Below, one piece after another: positions 5,585-13,582 of a DNA stretch of 28,724 nucleotides. The notes beneath the pieces were generated by a model. That model made no database searches and was not told the DNA's origin. It saw nothing but the letters and a program-made list of their open reading frames with translations. Source of the DNA: a virus; the IMG/VR virus record IMGVR_UViG_3300009550_000049, positions 1 to 28,724 of that record; one strand, written 5' to 3'. The translations under genes were made by a program, and so were the position numbers. The first letter of the stretch is position 1, and every line of letters starts with the position of its first letter.

Positions 5585-5664
5585 TGAAAGAACTAGCAAC
5601 TTTATATGTAGTTCTTGTACTATTTTTTCTTGGTGCTGCGGAAGTAGTACAGTATTTCCATTAA
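5584..5664 (+). CDS. Tiny single-TM peptide (26 aa)
   Basis: The ATG at 5584 overlaps the previous stop by one base (TAATG). The peptide MKELATLYVVLVLFFLGAAE ending VVQYFH is almost entirely one hydrophobic helix. It fills the only gap between two strong genes, and its stop is 13 bases before the terminase ATG, all of which supports translation. Such peptides can be holin-like or regulatory. No family can be assigned at this length. Confidence 0.45.
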   Translation: MKELATLYVVLVLFFLGAAEVVQYFH

Positions 5665-5677
5665 AGAGAGTAATAAT

Positions 5678-7012
5678 ATGACAGATATAGTTTTACACAA
5701 AGGTCAATCAGAAATCATTAGAGACCTGTTTGTAGAGCAAAACAATAGATATGCAGTAGTGTGTGCTTCAAGGGGTTTTGGTAAATCCTTTCTAGCCGCT
5801 ACTGCTGCTATGTTAGCTGTACAAGAATTAATGGAGTTGGGTGACGAAGTTCCTAATAAGAACGTAGCCCTTATTGCTCCAACATACAGCCAAGCAGTAG
5901 ATATTTATTTTCCTTTATTGGCGTATCAATTAGGCTTAGAAGAATTTGCTGACAAGTCTTCCAAAGCGTCTGGAACATTCTGGTTTCCAGGCAATGTTAA
6001 CTTAAGACTATGGTCTTATGAAGCATCTGAAAGGATGAGGGGTACTGGGCAATACTTTGTTATTGCTGACGAGGTTACCTCTTGGAAAGGTGCTGGAATG
6101 AATTTAAAGGAATCTTGGGAATCAATCATACAACCGTGTTTGACTACTCGTTGGTCACCAGATATGCAAAATAAATTTAATGCTCCCTCTGCAGGTCGAG
6201 CATTGATTATTAGCACACCTAGAGGTTATGATTATTTCTATGAAATGTGGAATAGACAAGATACAGACGATGAGTGGAATTCTTATCACTTTACATACAA
6301 GGATTCTCCTTATACAGATGATACAGAAATTGATAGGGTAAAACTTACACTAGACCCTCTAAAGTTCGCTAGAGAATATGAAGCAAGCTTTGAAGACTCA
6401 GGTACTAATGTATTTTACACCTTTAACAGAAAAGAACACATCGATAAAACTCTTCCTAATTTTGAAGCAGATGAAGATGTACACATAGCAGTAGACTTTA
6501 ACGTAGGCATTATGGCTTCCGTTGTGTTTGCTCTACGTGGTAATCAAATACACATACTAGATGAGATGCAAGGACACCCAGACACGGAGTCTCTTTGTAA
6601 AGCATTAACGGCTAAATATCAAGGACACCGTTTAATAAGTTACCCAGACCCTGCAGGTAAAGCGAGAAAGACATCTGCAGCAGTAGGTACAACAGATTTC
6701 AGCATACTACAGTCACACGGAATAGCTACGAGGGCGCATAATAAAGCACCTCCAATAATTGATAGTGTAGCGGCTGTTAACAAGAAATTTAAAAACGCTA
6801 ACGGTGATATTGACATGTTGGTTCATCCTAAATGTGTTAACACAATTAAATCAATAGAGCGTACTCAATGGGTTGAAAGTAACCCCGATACAGCTAGCAT
6901 TGATAAGAAAGAAGGCATAGAACATTGGACTGATGCCCTTCGTTATGCAGTTGAATATTTATATCCAGTGCGTTCAGGAACTAAAGCAACAACAAGAGGC
7001 TTTGGCTTCTAA
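5678..7012 (+). CDS. terL: Terminase large subunit (packaging ATPase/nuclease)
   Basis: A 444-residue protein of usual TerL length. Walker A is ASRGFGKS at residues 30-37, Walker B VIADE at 128-132, and the coupling motif STPRG at 179-183. The C-terminal nuclease region shows VDFNVG with Asp 273, YPDPAG with Asp 324, and a late HWTDALRYAVEY acidic helix, the spaced acids expected of an RNase H-like headful or cos nuclease. It docks on the portal and pumps DNA into the head. The ribosome site is AGAGAG. The portal is 16 kb downstream, an unusually wide separation with fibre, tail and lysis genes in between. Confidence 0.95.
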   Translation: MTDIVLHKGQSEIIRDLFVEQNNRYAVVCASRGFGKSFLAATAAMLAVQELMELGDEVPNKNVALIAPTYSQAVDIYFPLLAYQLGLEEFADKSSKASGTFWFPGNVNLRLWSYEASERMRGTGQYFVIADEVTSWKGAGMNLKESWESIIQPCLTTRWSPDMQNKFNAPSAGRALIISTPRGYDYFYEMWNRQDTDDEWNSYHFTYKDSPYTDDTEIDRVKLTLDPLKFAREYEASFEDSGTNVFYTFNRKEHIDKTLPNFEADEDVHIAVDFNVGIMASVVFALRGNQIHILDEMQGHPDTESLCKALTAKYQGHRLISYPDPAGKARKTSAAVGTTDFSILQSHGIATRAHNKAPPIIDSVAAVNKKFKNANGDIDMLVHPKCVNTIKSIERTQWVESNPDTASIDKKEGIEHWTDALRYAVEYLYPVRSGTKATTRGFGF

Positions 7013-7102
7013 TATACAGAAGATTAAGCTAGACACCATCGTCTATGCAATGAAACATTTTACTTAAATACCAGCCGAGGCTCGTGGAAAGGAAAATATA
7101 AC

Positions 7103-7561
7103 ATGCCGAGAAGTAGAATTAACTCTCGCTCTAATGACTTGTTAAAGGACGATGGAGCAATACTTCTTTCTATAGTGAAAGGAGAACAGGTTCAATTTGA
7201 AGTTACTCTCGGATGGCTCACCAACTTAACAGGCTACACAATTACACCCAAAATTGTTGAAGCTAATGTAGTTGGTTTAGACACCGATAGTACTACTGAT
7301 GATTTACCAACATCAAAACAAACTGGCGGTCAAGTTAAAACTTTAACAGTAATTGACTCGACAGTTACAGATAATAAATTTAAATTAGTAATACCAGAGG
7401 ACTTAGTTGACCTCTATGTTACTCAGCCAACACCAGAGCACCCAGTATATGGTTTCTTTGGACTGGAAATTCGTGATAACGGTGTAGGAAACCAACAACA
7501 GGTGTGGAAACCTATGCGTGGATTAGTCGAGATACTATATTCTCCAAGTGAGGAGACGTAA
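7103..7561 (+). CDS. Virion structural protein, fibre-block leader, unknown
   Basis: A 152-residue protein preceded by AAAGGAAAA. After a basic start (MPRSRINSRSNDLL) it shows beta-rich segments (QFEVTLGWLTNLTGYTITPK, TLTVIDSTVTDNKFKLVIP) ending with WKPMRGLVEILYSPSEE. The pattern of a baseplate or fibre N-terminal domain with an Ig-like sheet, followed by a short fibre protein, resembles BppU-like upper-baseplate modules. No family is firmly recognised. It opens the fibre block and is separated by three bases from the next gene. Confidence 0.6.
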   Translation: MPRSRINSRSNDLLKDDGAILLSIVKGEQVQFEVTLGWLTNLTGYTITPKIVEANVVGLDTDSTTDDLPTSKQTGGQVKTLTVIDSTVTDNKFKLVIPEDLVDLYVTQPTPEHPVYGFFGLEIRDNGVGNQQQVWKPMRGLVEILYSPSEET

Positions 7562-7564
7562 GCT

Positions 7565-7978
7565 ATGCCACAGTTTAATGTTTCTTTATCTCGTACAGGT
7601 GGTCAAGGCTCTAAAGGGGATAGTGTAACAGGTGCAAATATTGCCAATAATGGTGACCTCATCTTTACAGTAACTCGTGCCGATTCAACTACTTTTACTA
7701 TAAATGCTGGCTCTTTAGCTGGGGCTTCCCTCAACTTAGGCCAACTAAACGATGTTACTATCACATCCAGTACAAATAATCAGGTTCCCATGTTTAATAG
7801 CGCAACTAGTAAATATGAGAATCACTCACTTACAACTTCGAAGATGACAGATATTGATAACACAGGTCAAACAGATGGCTCTATGCTTGTCTATAATAGT
7901 ACATCTAGTAAATATGAAGCGACAACCCAACTAGGCGGTGGCGCAGGAACAATAGCATTAATTGGAGGCTCATTCTAA
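7565..7978 (+). CDS. Short fibre protein with collagen-like start
   Basis: A 137-residue Ser/Thr/Gly-rich protein with a GAGGAG ribosome site. The N-terminus MPQFNVSLSRTGGQGSKGD carries a short G-x-y stretch; then GLN-type beta repeats follow (VPMFNSATSKYENHSL and MLVYNSTSSKYEATTQL are two copies of one unit). The end is GGGAGTIALIGGSF. It is a paralogue of the 10160 gene (same LSRxGxQGSxG motif, then a NGDLIFTV-like strand). Its stop overlaps the next ATG (TAATGG). It is probably a trimeric fibre segment or attachment module. Confidence 0.7.
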   Translation: MPQFNVSLSRTGGQGSKGDSVTGANIANNGDLIFTVTRADSTTFTINAGSLAGASLNLGQLNDVTITSSTNNQVPMFNSATSKYENHSLTTSKMTDIDNTGQTDGSMLVYNSTSSKYEATTQLGGGAGTIALIGGSF

Positions 7979-9363
7979 TGGCAACTAAAATTATTTTAAA
8001 GAAGTCGTCTACTGGCGGCTCAGTACCCTTAACCTCCGATTTGGATAATGGGGAAGTAGCGGTTAACCTCGTTGACCGTAAATTATATACAGACAATGGT
8101 TCAACGATTGTACGTCTAGACAGTGCTTACGTTGATTCATCCGCACCATCAAATCCAGTTGAAGGGGATTTGTGGTACGACACAGGAAATAACTTACTTA
8201 AAGCATATAATGGAAGTGCTTTTGTAGGTGTCGGACATTTAAATCTTTCAGACTTAGATGATACTACTATTACGTCCATAGCTTCAGGTGAAATACTCAA
8301 GTGGAATGGTTCGGCATTTGTCAATAACACTTTGGCAGAAGCTGATGTTCAACCAGCAAGTACAACCGTAGCAACAGCAAGAGGTGCTATATCAGTTGGA
8401 ACAGGTCTTAGCTATGATAGCAGCACTGGTGCAATTAGTGTTAACTCGTCAGGTGGAGGCAACATAAGTGGTAACGATACTGATGACCTTTCAGAAGGCT
8501 CAACTAACTTATATTTCACAGACGCTAGAGCATTAGCTGCTACTGACGGTGAAGTTGTTAAGTTTGCTAACCTTTATGCAACAGAAGGAGCTTTACCAAG
8601 TGCTTCTACATATCACGGTATGTTTGCACACGTACACGCTACAGGTAAAGGTTATTTTGCTCATGGTGGTTCATGGAGAAAATTACTTGACGAATCAGCC
8701 TCAACAACAGACGTTTTAACAGAAGGTTCAACAAATCTTTACTTTACAAACGCTAGAGCAGACGCAAGAATAGCAGCTGCAACCACAGATGACTTGACTG
8801 AAGGTTCTAGTAATCTTTATCATACAACAGCACGAGCAAGAGCCGCTGTTTCAGTTACAGATGCTGGCGGTGATGGTTCTATGGCATACAACAGTACTTC
8901 TGGTGTACTCACCTATACTGGTCCAAGTGCTGCAGAAGTCAGAGCACATCATACAGGTGGCACAGGTGTTACTATTACTAATGGTTCAATAGCCATTGGT
9001 CAAGCAGTTGCTTCAAGTGATAATGTTACATTTAATAAAGTAACTACAGACCTTATTGAAGGTGGTTCAACAATTACTATTGACCCTTCTGCTACAGGTG
9101 ATGCAACTGGTGATGTTGTAATTGCTGGCTCTTTAACCGTTCAAGGTACAACTACTTCTGTAAATTCAAACGAAGTTAATATTGGTGATTCAATCATCAA
9201 ATTAAATGCTGATGAAACAGGAGCAGCATCACAAAATGGTGGTATTGAAATTGAACGTGGTACAGATGCCAACGTGTCTTTTATTTGGAACGAATCAGAC
9301 AACAAGTGGGATTTATCCAACGAAACACTTCAAAACGTTACCCTCGATGGTGGCTCATATTAA
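7978..9363 (+). CDS. Tail fibre protein
   Basis: A 461-residue protein with typical fibre composition. The N-terminal ~45 residues (MATKIILKKSSTGGSVP, SDLDNGEVAVNL, YTDNGS) form a module repeated in the 9420 gene. A W-Y-D segment (EGDLWYDTGNNLLKAYNGS) follows. Three copies of a unit TDDLSEGSTNLYFTDARA lie near residues 168, 244 and 270. The C-terminal part (SLTVQGTTTSVNSNEVNIGD, then GGIEIERGTDANVSF) matches a module frequent in T4-like cyanophage and marine phage fibres. It should form a trimeric fibre involved in adsorption. Fibre identity is confident; receptor unknown. Confidence 0.85.
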   Translation: MATKIILKKSSTGGSVPLTSDLDNGEVAVNLVDRKLYTDNGSTIVRLDSAYVDSSAPSNPVEGDLWYDTGNNLLKAYNGSAFVGVGHLNLSDLDDTTITSIASGEILKWNGSAFVNNTLAEADVQPASTTVATARGAISVGTGLSYDSSTGAISVNSSGGGNISGNDTDDLSEGSTNLYFTDARALAATDGEVVKFANLYATEGALPSASTYHGMFAHVHATGKGYFAHGGSWRKLLDESASTTDVLTEGSTNLYFTNARADARIAAATTDDLTEGSSNLYHTTARARAAVSVTDAGGDGSMAYNSTSGVLTYTGPSAAEVRAHHTGGTGVTITNGSIAIGQAVASSDNVTFNKVTTDLIEGGSTITIDPSATGDATGDVVIAGSLTVQGTTTSVNSNEVNIGDSIIKLNADETGAASQNGGIEIERGTDANVSFIWNESDNKWDLSNETLQNVTLDGGSY

Positions 9364-9368
9364 TAGAA

Positions 9369-9408
9369 TTAAAAGGGGTGGCTCTATAGTCACTCCTTCC
9401 TAACGGAA
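9369..9408 (+). terminator. Stem-loop between fibre genes
   Basis: AAGGGGTG pairs with CACTCCTT (about 9371-9393, one wobble) and TTCC/GGAA forms a second small stem just before the ribosome site. There is no T tract, so it may be a processing site or weak attenuator, not a full terminator. Confidence 0.4.
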
Positions 9409-9419
9409 AAGGAAGCCCT

Positions 9420-10148
9420 ATGGCAACTAAGATTATACACAAAAAGTCCAGTGTTGCAGGCTCCGCTCCATCAAGCTCCGACTTGGAGCCTGGAGAATTA
9501 GCCTTAAACTTAACGGACAAAAAGATTTATACAAAGCAAACAGACGGTACTATTATCAGTCTGGGTGCAAGTGCTTTGACTGCACTAAGTGATGTCATTG
9601 GAGGTACACCTACTGATGGCTATATCCTTGTATGGGATAACTCAAACTCACGTTGGAAATACGAAGCAGTAGATAATATTTTACCCGATACTCAAGAAGT
9701 TACATCAGATTTAGGTAACTGGGGTCTTGGCGGTGCTACCGCTTCATCTACAGGTTTTAGCATTGAAGGTACATCTACTACCCTATTCTTTAAATGGGGT
9801 TCTACCAAAGTATTTGGCTTGTCTTCTGCTGGAGCCTTACAAATAAAAGGATTTCTAAATTCAAATCAAGCTGTTGGTGGTAATACAATTACACAATCAG
9901 CTGGCGTTTGGTCTTACCAAGAAGACAATAGTAAACTTTACTTTCAATATGGCAGCACAAATATGATGTCTGTTACTGAAGATGGAGATTTAAATATAGC
10001 AGGAGATTTTAATAGTAATGCGACTGTTGCAGGAAATACCGCAACAAGCTTTTATATTAACATTTCAGGAGGACAGAAACTAGAATTAACCGCTACTGGT
10101 GACTTATCTATAGTAAGTGACTTTGATGCCGAAGCAACGATTACATAG
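9420..10148 (+). CDS. Tail fibre protein, paralogue of the 7978 gene
   Basis: A 242-residue protein preceded by AAGGAA. Residues 1-45 (MATKIIHKKSSVAGSAPSSS, LEPGELALNLTDKKIYT) align closely with the start of the 7978 product, showing duplication of the attachment module. The rest has repeated strands (TTLFFKWGSTKVFGLSSAG, NSKLYFQYGSTNMMSVTEDG, then GDLNIAGDFNSNATVAGN), a beta-helix-like fibre shaft with about 50-residue units. It is likely a shorter fibre or a subunit joined to the preceding one. Confidence 0.8.
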   Translation: MATKIIHKKSSVAGSAPSSSDLEPGELALNLTDKKIYTKQTDGTIISLGASALTALSDVIGGTPTDGYILVWDNSNSRWKYEAVDNILPDTQEVTSDLGNWGLGGATASSTGFSIEGTSTTLFFKWGSTKVFGLSSAGALQIKGFLNSNQAVGGNTITQSAGVWSYQEDNSKLYFQYGSTNMMSVTEDGDLNIAGDFNSNATVAGNTATSFYINISGGQKLELTATGDLSIVSDFDAEATIT

Positions 10149-10159
10149 AGGGGGATAAT

Positions 10160-10498
10160 ATGTCAGATTATAAAATAACAACATCAAACCTCTATAGCGT
10201 CACCAATGAAACAGATAAGCTTACTGTAACATTGTCAAGAGTAGGCGCACAAGGTTCAGTAGGGTCACCGATAGTTAGTGCGACTCTTAACGCAACTAGG
10301 AATTTACTTCTTACTTTGCAAGATGGAACCGTTATCGATTGTGGTGTTATACCTACAGCTTATGCTATAGGTGATTTCCACTTACAATTATCTGGTGGAG
10401 GTGACTTAGAATTTTCTAAAGCAGGTCAACCTATAATGACTTTAGATGCATTAGGAAATTTAAAGCTTAAAGGTAACATTGACGCAAACGGAATATAA
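10160..10498 (+). CDS. Short fibre / attachment protein
   Basis: A 112-residue protein after a GAGGGGG ribosome site. The start MSDYKITTSNLYSVTN resembles the starts of the 21400 (SLKITTSNISIQNN) and 20474 (RIKITPNRIICKD) genes. It continues with TVTLSRVGAQGSVGSP, the LSRxGxQGSxG motif also found in the 7565 product, and ends with a GDLEFSKAGQPIMTLDALGN strand pair as in the 9420 fibre shaft. It therefore mixes modules from three neighbours and is a recombined fibre piece. Confidence 0.7.
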   Translation: MSDYKITTSNLYSVTNETDKLTVTLSRVGAQGSVGSPIVSATLNATRNLLLTLQDGTVIDCGVIPTAYAIGDFHLQLSGGGDLEFSKAGQPIMTLDALGNLKLKGNIDANGI

Positions 10499-10533
10499 AA
10501 ACATTTTAATGCTAATAGTGAAAGGACACGAAG

Positions 10534-11589
10534 ATGGCAATTAAAGTAGGAGGTACAGAGGTTATCAATGATAGCCGTAATCTCGTAAACGTAACATCAA
10601 TTAATGGTACTGCTGTGACTGCAATTACATCACAGACAGACGAAAACTTTACAACCGCAGACCATGCGAAGCTAGACGCTATTGAAGCTTCTGCTGACGT
10701 AACTGATACTGCGAATGTTGTTGCAGCTTTAACAGCTGGAACAGGAATCACAATTGCCAATGACGGTACTATAGCTGCTGGTCCAATTGCTTTGACTACA
10801 GTACAAACTGCAGCTAATCAAACTGCTCATTTGGCTCTTACTACTCAAGAAGGCGATATAGTAGTTCGCTCAGACGAAAATAAATCATATGTCCGTAATA
10901 GTGGCACTGCAGGTGATATGACAGACTTTACTGTTCTAGCAACACCAACTGATGCAGTTACTTCTGTTAACGGTGCTACAGGCGTAGTAAGCTTAGCTAT
11001 GGCTGATATTAGCGACACAACATTTACATCATTAGCATCAGGTGAATTTCTGAAGTACAATGGTTCAGCATGGGTTAATGACTCAGTCCCGACAATTAAC
11101 ACTCTTGGTGATATTGGAAATGTCACTATCAGTTCTATTGCTTCAGGAGAAGTAATTAAATGGAATGGCTCAGCATTTATTAACAACACTCTTGCAGAGG
11201 CAAATATAGTAGGTACTGCTGGCGGTACTATGACTGGTGATTTAACGTTAAATGGTTCTATTGTAAAATCAACTGCTAATGCGGTAGCTGGTTCAAGCTC
11301 TAGTACTGCTATTGACTTCACAGAAAGTAACTTCCATGTTCTTACTCTAAGCTCAAATACAACTCTTTCGTTTAGCAACCTTGCTAACGCTGTATCTTCT
11401 TCAGGCAGTATTGTTATTAAGCAAGATGGCACAGGTGGACGTTCTTTTACTCTACCAAGTGAAGCTAAGACACCAGTTAATGGTGCAACTATAGTTCAAT
11501 CTACAGGTGCTAACGAAGTATCAGTTTTATCTTACTTAGTTGTAAGTTCATCAGAAGTCCTAGTTAACTACATAGGCGACTTCGCTTAA
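10534..11589 (+). CDS. Tail fibre protein
   Basis: A 351-residue protein after AAAGGA. The start MAIKVGGTEVINDSRNLVNV is a common opening of phage fibres. Middle segments SLASGEFLKYNGSAWVNDS and SIASGEVIKWNGSAFINNTL repeat the unit SIASGEILKWNGSAFVNNTL of the 7978 fibre, and the spacing implies a repeated shaft. The C-terminus (TLSFSNLANAVSSSGSIVIK, then a Gly/Ser-rich sheet ending VLVNYIGDFA) looks like a compact beta tip domain. It is probably a receptor-contacting or shaft fibre. Confidence 0.8.
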   Translation: MAIKVGGTEVINDSRNLVNVTSINGTAVTAITSQTDENFTTADHAKLDAIEASADVTDTANVVAALTAGTGITIANDGTIAAGPIALTTVQTAANQTAHLALTTQEGDIVVRSDENKSYVRNSGTAGDMTDFTVLATPTDAVTSVNGATGVVSLAMADISDTTFTSLASGEFLKYNGSAWVNDSVPTINTLGDIGNVTISSIASGEVIKWNGSAFINNTLAEANIVGTAGGTMTGDLTLNGSIVKSTANAVAGSSSSTAIDFTESNFHVLTLSSNTTLSFSNLANAVSSSGSIVIKQDGTGGRSFTLPSEAKTPVNGATIVQSTGANEVSVLSYLVVSSSEVLVNYIGDFA

Positions 11590-11601
11590 TAGGAGGATTT
11601 C

Positions 11602-12675
11602 ATGAGCAATTTCGTATTCGGGTTATTCGATAAGAAAACGTTCAGTACTACGGTGTCTACATCAAAAAGTACAACAACTACCTTCAGTACATCGAAAAAC
11701 ACTACAACTACTTTTAATACTACCAAGAATACAACTACAACTTTTAGTACTTCAAAATCAACTACTACTACTTTTAGTACTAGTAAAAATACAACAACGA
11801 CTTTTAATACGTCAAAGTCAACAACTACTACTTTTAGTACTTCTAAGAGTACCACAACGACTTATAGTACCTCTAAAAGCACAACTACTACTTTTAGTAC
11901 TTCTAAGTCTACAACTACAACATATAGTACATCAAGAACTACAACCTATTCTACAAGTTATTCTACTAGCTATACAACCACTTATAATACTACAGGTTCT
12001 GCACCAACTATAACTCCAGGCTCTTATCAAGGTGGTACTGGTTCTACATTTTATACTTGGGGTAATGCTATTGGTGGACAACATGACTATTGGGTTGTTC
12101 CTTCTACTTATACAGGTAACGGTTCAGGTACACAGATTATTGTTGATGGCTCCTATGTTCTTAACGTAAGTGCAGCAGAAAACGTGCATTATCAGCCTAC
12201 ATCGTATACTTCTGGTGGTGTTACATACTATAGAGGTACAATGAACGAACAGCAAGGTTCAGCTTCTGGTGCTGGTACCTATAACTTCACCGCATCTGGA
12301 GGTGCTAGCCAAAGTACAAGTAGGAGTACAAGTAGGACTACAAGTAGAAACACTTCACGTACTACAACATTTAACACTAGTAAGAGTACTACGACTACTT
12401 ATAATACTACTCGAAGTACAACTACAACATTTAATACAAGTAAAAGTACAACTACAACTTATAACACTACTCGAAGTACTACGACTACTTATAGTACTAG
12501 TTCAACGTTTTCAACAAGTTTTAATACAAGTTCAACTTTTACAACAACTTACAATACAAGTTCAACGTTCTCGACTACTTATAGCACGAGTTCAACGTTT
12601 TCGACAAGTTTTAATACAAGTTCAACTTTTACAACCACGTTTAATACACAACGTGTAACCAGTTTTTATAGTTAG
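11602..12675 (+). CDS. Thr/Ser decapeptide-repeat fibre-like protein
   Basis: A 357-residue protein after an AGGAGG ribosome site. After a short start (MSNFVFGLFDKK), residues 20-132 are about ten copies of a 10-residue unit, STSKSTTTTF with Y, N and R variants. Residues 134-236 are a Gly/Tyr/Trp-rich globular domain (GSYQGGTGSTFYTWGNAIGG). From residue 237 a second array runs STSRTTSRN into NTSKSTTTTYNTTRSTTTTF units and then STSSTFSTSFNTSSTF units to the end. Thr and Ser dominate. The sheet-forming pattern (T/S alternating with aromatic every 10th residue) suggests a beta-solenoid or fibrous stalk. It lies at the end of the fibre block. A glycosylated stalk is another option. Confidence 0.75.
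   Translation: MSNFVFGLFDKKTFSTTVSTSKSTTTTFSTSKNTTTTFNTTKNTTTTFSTSKSTTTTFSTSKNTTTTFNTSKSTTTTFSTSKSTTTTYSTSKSTTTTFSTSKSTTTTYSTSRTTTYSTSYSTSYTTTYNTTGSAPTITPGSYQGGTGSTFYTWGNAIGGQHDYWVVPSTYTGNGSGTQIIVDGSYVLNVSAAENVHYQPTSYTSGGVTYYRGTMNEQQGSASGAGTYNFTASGGASQSTSRSTSRTTSRNTSRTTTFNTSKSTTTTYNTTRSTTTTFNTSKSTTTTYNTTRSTTTTYSTSSTFSTSFNTSSTFTTTYNTSSTFSTTYSTSSTFSTSFNTSSTFTTTFNTQRVTSFYS
11659..11937 (+). repeat. 30-bp coding tandem repeat array 1
   Basis: Roughly nine to ten successive 30-base units encode STSKSTTTTF-type decapeptides. Units differ mostly at synonymous Thr and Ser positions, so the protein repeat is better conserved than the DNA repeat. It is a coding repeat, not a CRISPR array. Confidence 0.85.
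12310..12666 (+). repeat. 30-bp coding tandem repeat array 2
   Basis: The second array of the same gene contains 30- and 60-base units encoding NTSKSTTTTY/NTTRSTTTTF, followed by STSSTFSTSF/NTSSTFTTTY units. The change of unit type after about base 12500 shows two expansion phases. Confidence 0.8.
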
Positions 12676-12687
12676 GAAGATTATCAG

Positions 12688-13581
12688 ATGAAAAAAATGT
12701 TTGACAGAAAGGATAGACTAGAACGTATTGGAAATATAGAGAAGGTCACCAGTCTGGAACATCTGAAACCAATAGAAGATTATGCTGTTAATAAAATGGC
12801 TAAAATCGGAATTGGTTGGGATTATGATGTAACAGCTTTTGAAGTTCCCTTTTTCAGTAATTTTGGCTATACCGAATTTGCTCACTCGTTTATAATAAAC
12901 CCTTTACAACAAGAATTACGTTGTCAACAAATAAATGATGCGTTTGAAGACGATAGTGAAAGTGACCTGTTAGATTGGACAGGTTACTTCGCTAATCGTG
13001 TTAAAAGTAAAGGTGCTAATAAGTATGTAGATATTAAACAGACTGAGTACGAAGGAAGACCACATATAATAATTCCTGTGGGTTCTAATAAATTAAAAGA
13101 CACCATATGTTTAAATAAATTACTTTTTATAGTAAGAACCTATGGTAAAGAAAATGTTTATTTTAAACCACACCCATTAACAAAACATATACTTATCGGA
13201 GAATTAAAAGATGAATTAGGAGAAGAGGTTGTAATAGAACGAGACGCTGATATGTTTAGTCTTATTATGAAAGCAGATGTTATTCACACTTCACATATGA
13301 GTGAAAGTGCGGTTTATGCTATATCTTTGGATAAAAAGGTTGACCCTATTGATGTTTATAACAAAGCATCTGGTGGTTCTTATTACCCTATTAATAGACA
13401 TTTGTTTAATCAACCAGACCCTAAACATTGGGTTAATAAAACTTTTAGTAATTATAAATCAGGCATATTCAATCCAGAAGTAGACCCTGATTGGAAAACT
13501 AAAATGGATAAGTATTTTGATTATATGATGGCAGAACGTGATAAACATAGATATAAGTTTGTCACAACGACAGGAGGTTAA
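12688..13581 (+). CDS. Possible GT-B / capsule-synthesis-like glycosyltransferase
   Basis: A 297-residue protein preceded by AGGAAG. The central and C-terminal part has features of the capsular polysaccharide/KpsS-like and related GT-B transferases: a Rossmann-type strand-loop (PHIIIPVGSNK), a YFKPHPL motif at about residues 157-163, and an ADVIHTSHMSESAVYAISL segment near 192-210, where such enzymes have a conserved ST-S-E nucleotide-sugar contact, followed by a strand VDPIDVYN. The N-terminal 95 residues are not recognised. If active it would transfer sugar to a virion or host surface target. The location between fibre genes and the tail cassette is unusual. Assignment is by eye. Confidence 0.45.
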   Translation: MKKMFDRKDRLERIGNIEKVTSLEHLKPIEDYAVNKMAKIGIGWDYDVTAFEVPFFSNFGYTEFAHSFIINPLQQELRCQQINDAFEDDSESDLLDWTGYFANRVKSKGANKYVDIKQTEYEGRPHIIIPVGSNKLKDTICLNKLLFIVRTYGKENVYFKPHPLTKHILIGELKDELGEEVVIERDADMFSLIMKADVIHTSHMSESAVYAISLDKKVDPIDVYNKASGGSYYPINRHLFNQPDPKHWVNKTFSNYKSGIFNPEVDPDWKTKMDKYFDYMMAERDKHRYKFVTTTGG

Positions 13582-13582
13582 C

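Noticed and set aside
10845-11432. 195-codon open frame on the minus strand inside a fibre gene
   Set aside because: It mirrors the Thr/Ser/Ala-rich fibre on the opposite strand, has no ribosome site or motif, and all other genes are on +; regarded as a compositional shadow.
12269-12658. 129-codon + frame within the Thr/Ser-repeat gene and a long minus frame over 11586-11855
   Set aside because: Both are produced by reading the 30-bp repeats in another frame, giving monotonous Val/Leu/Gln text without an independent ribosome site.
11659-12666. Regular 30-bp repeats resembling a CRISPR array
   Set aside because: Units are contiguous with no unique spacers, and encode a clean protein repeat in one frame.
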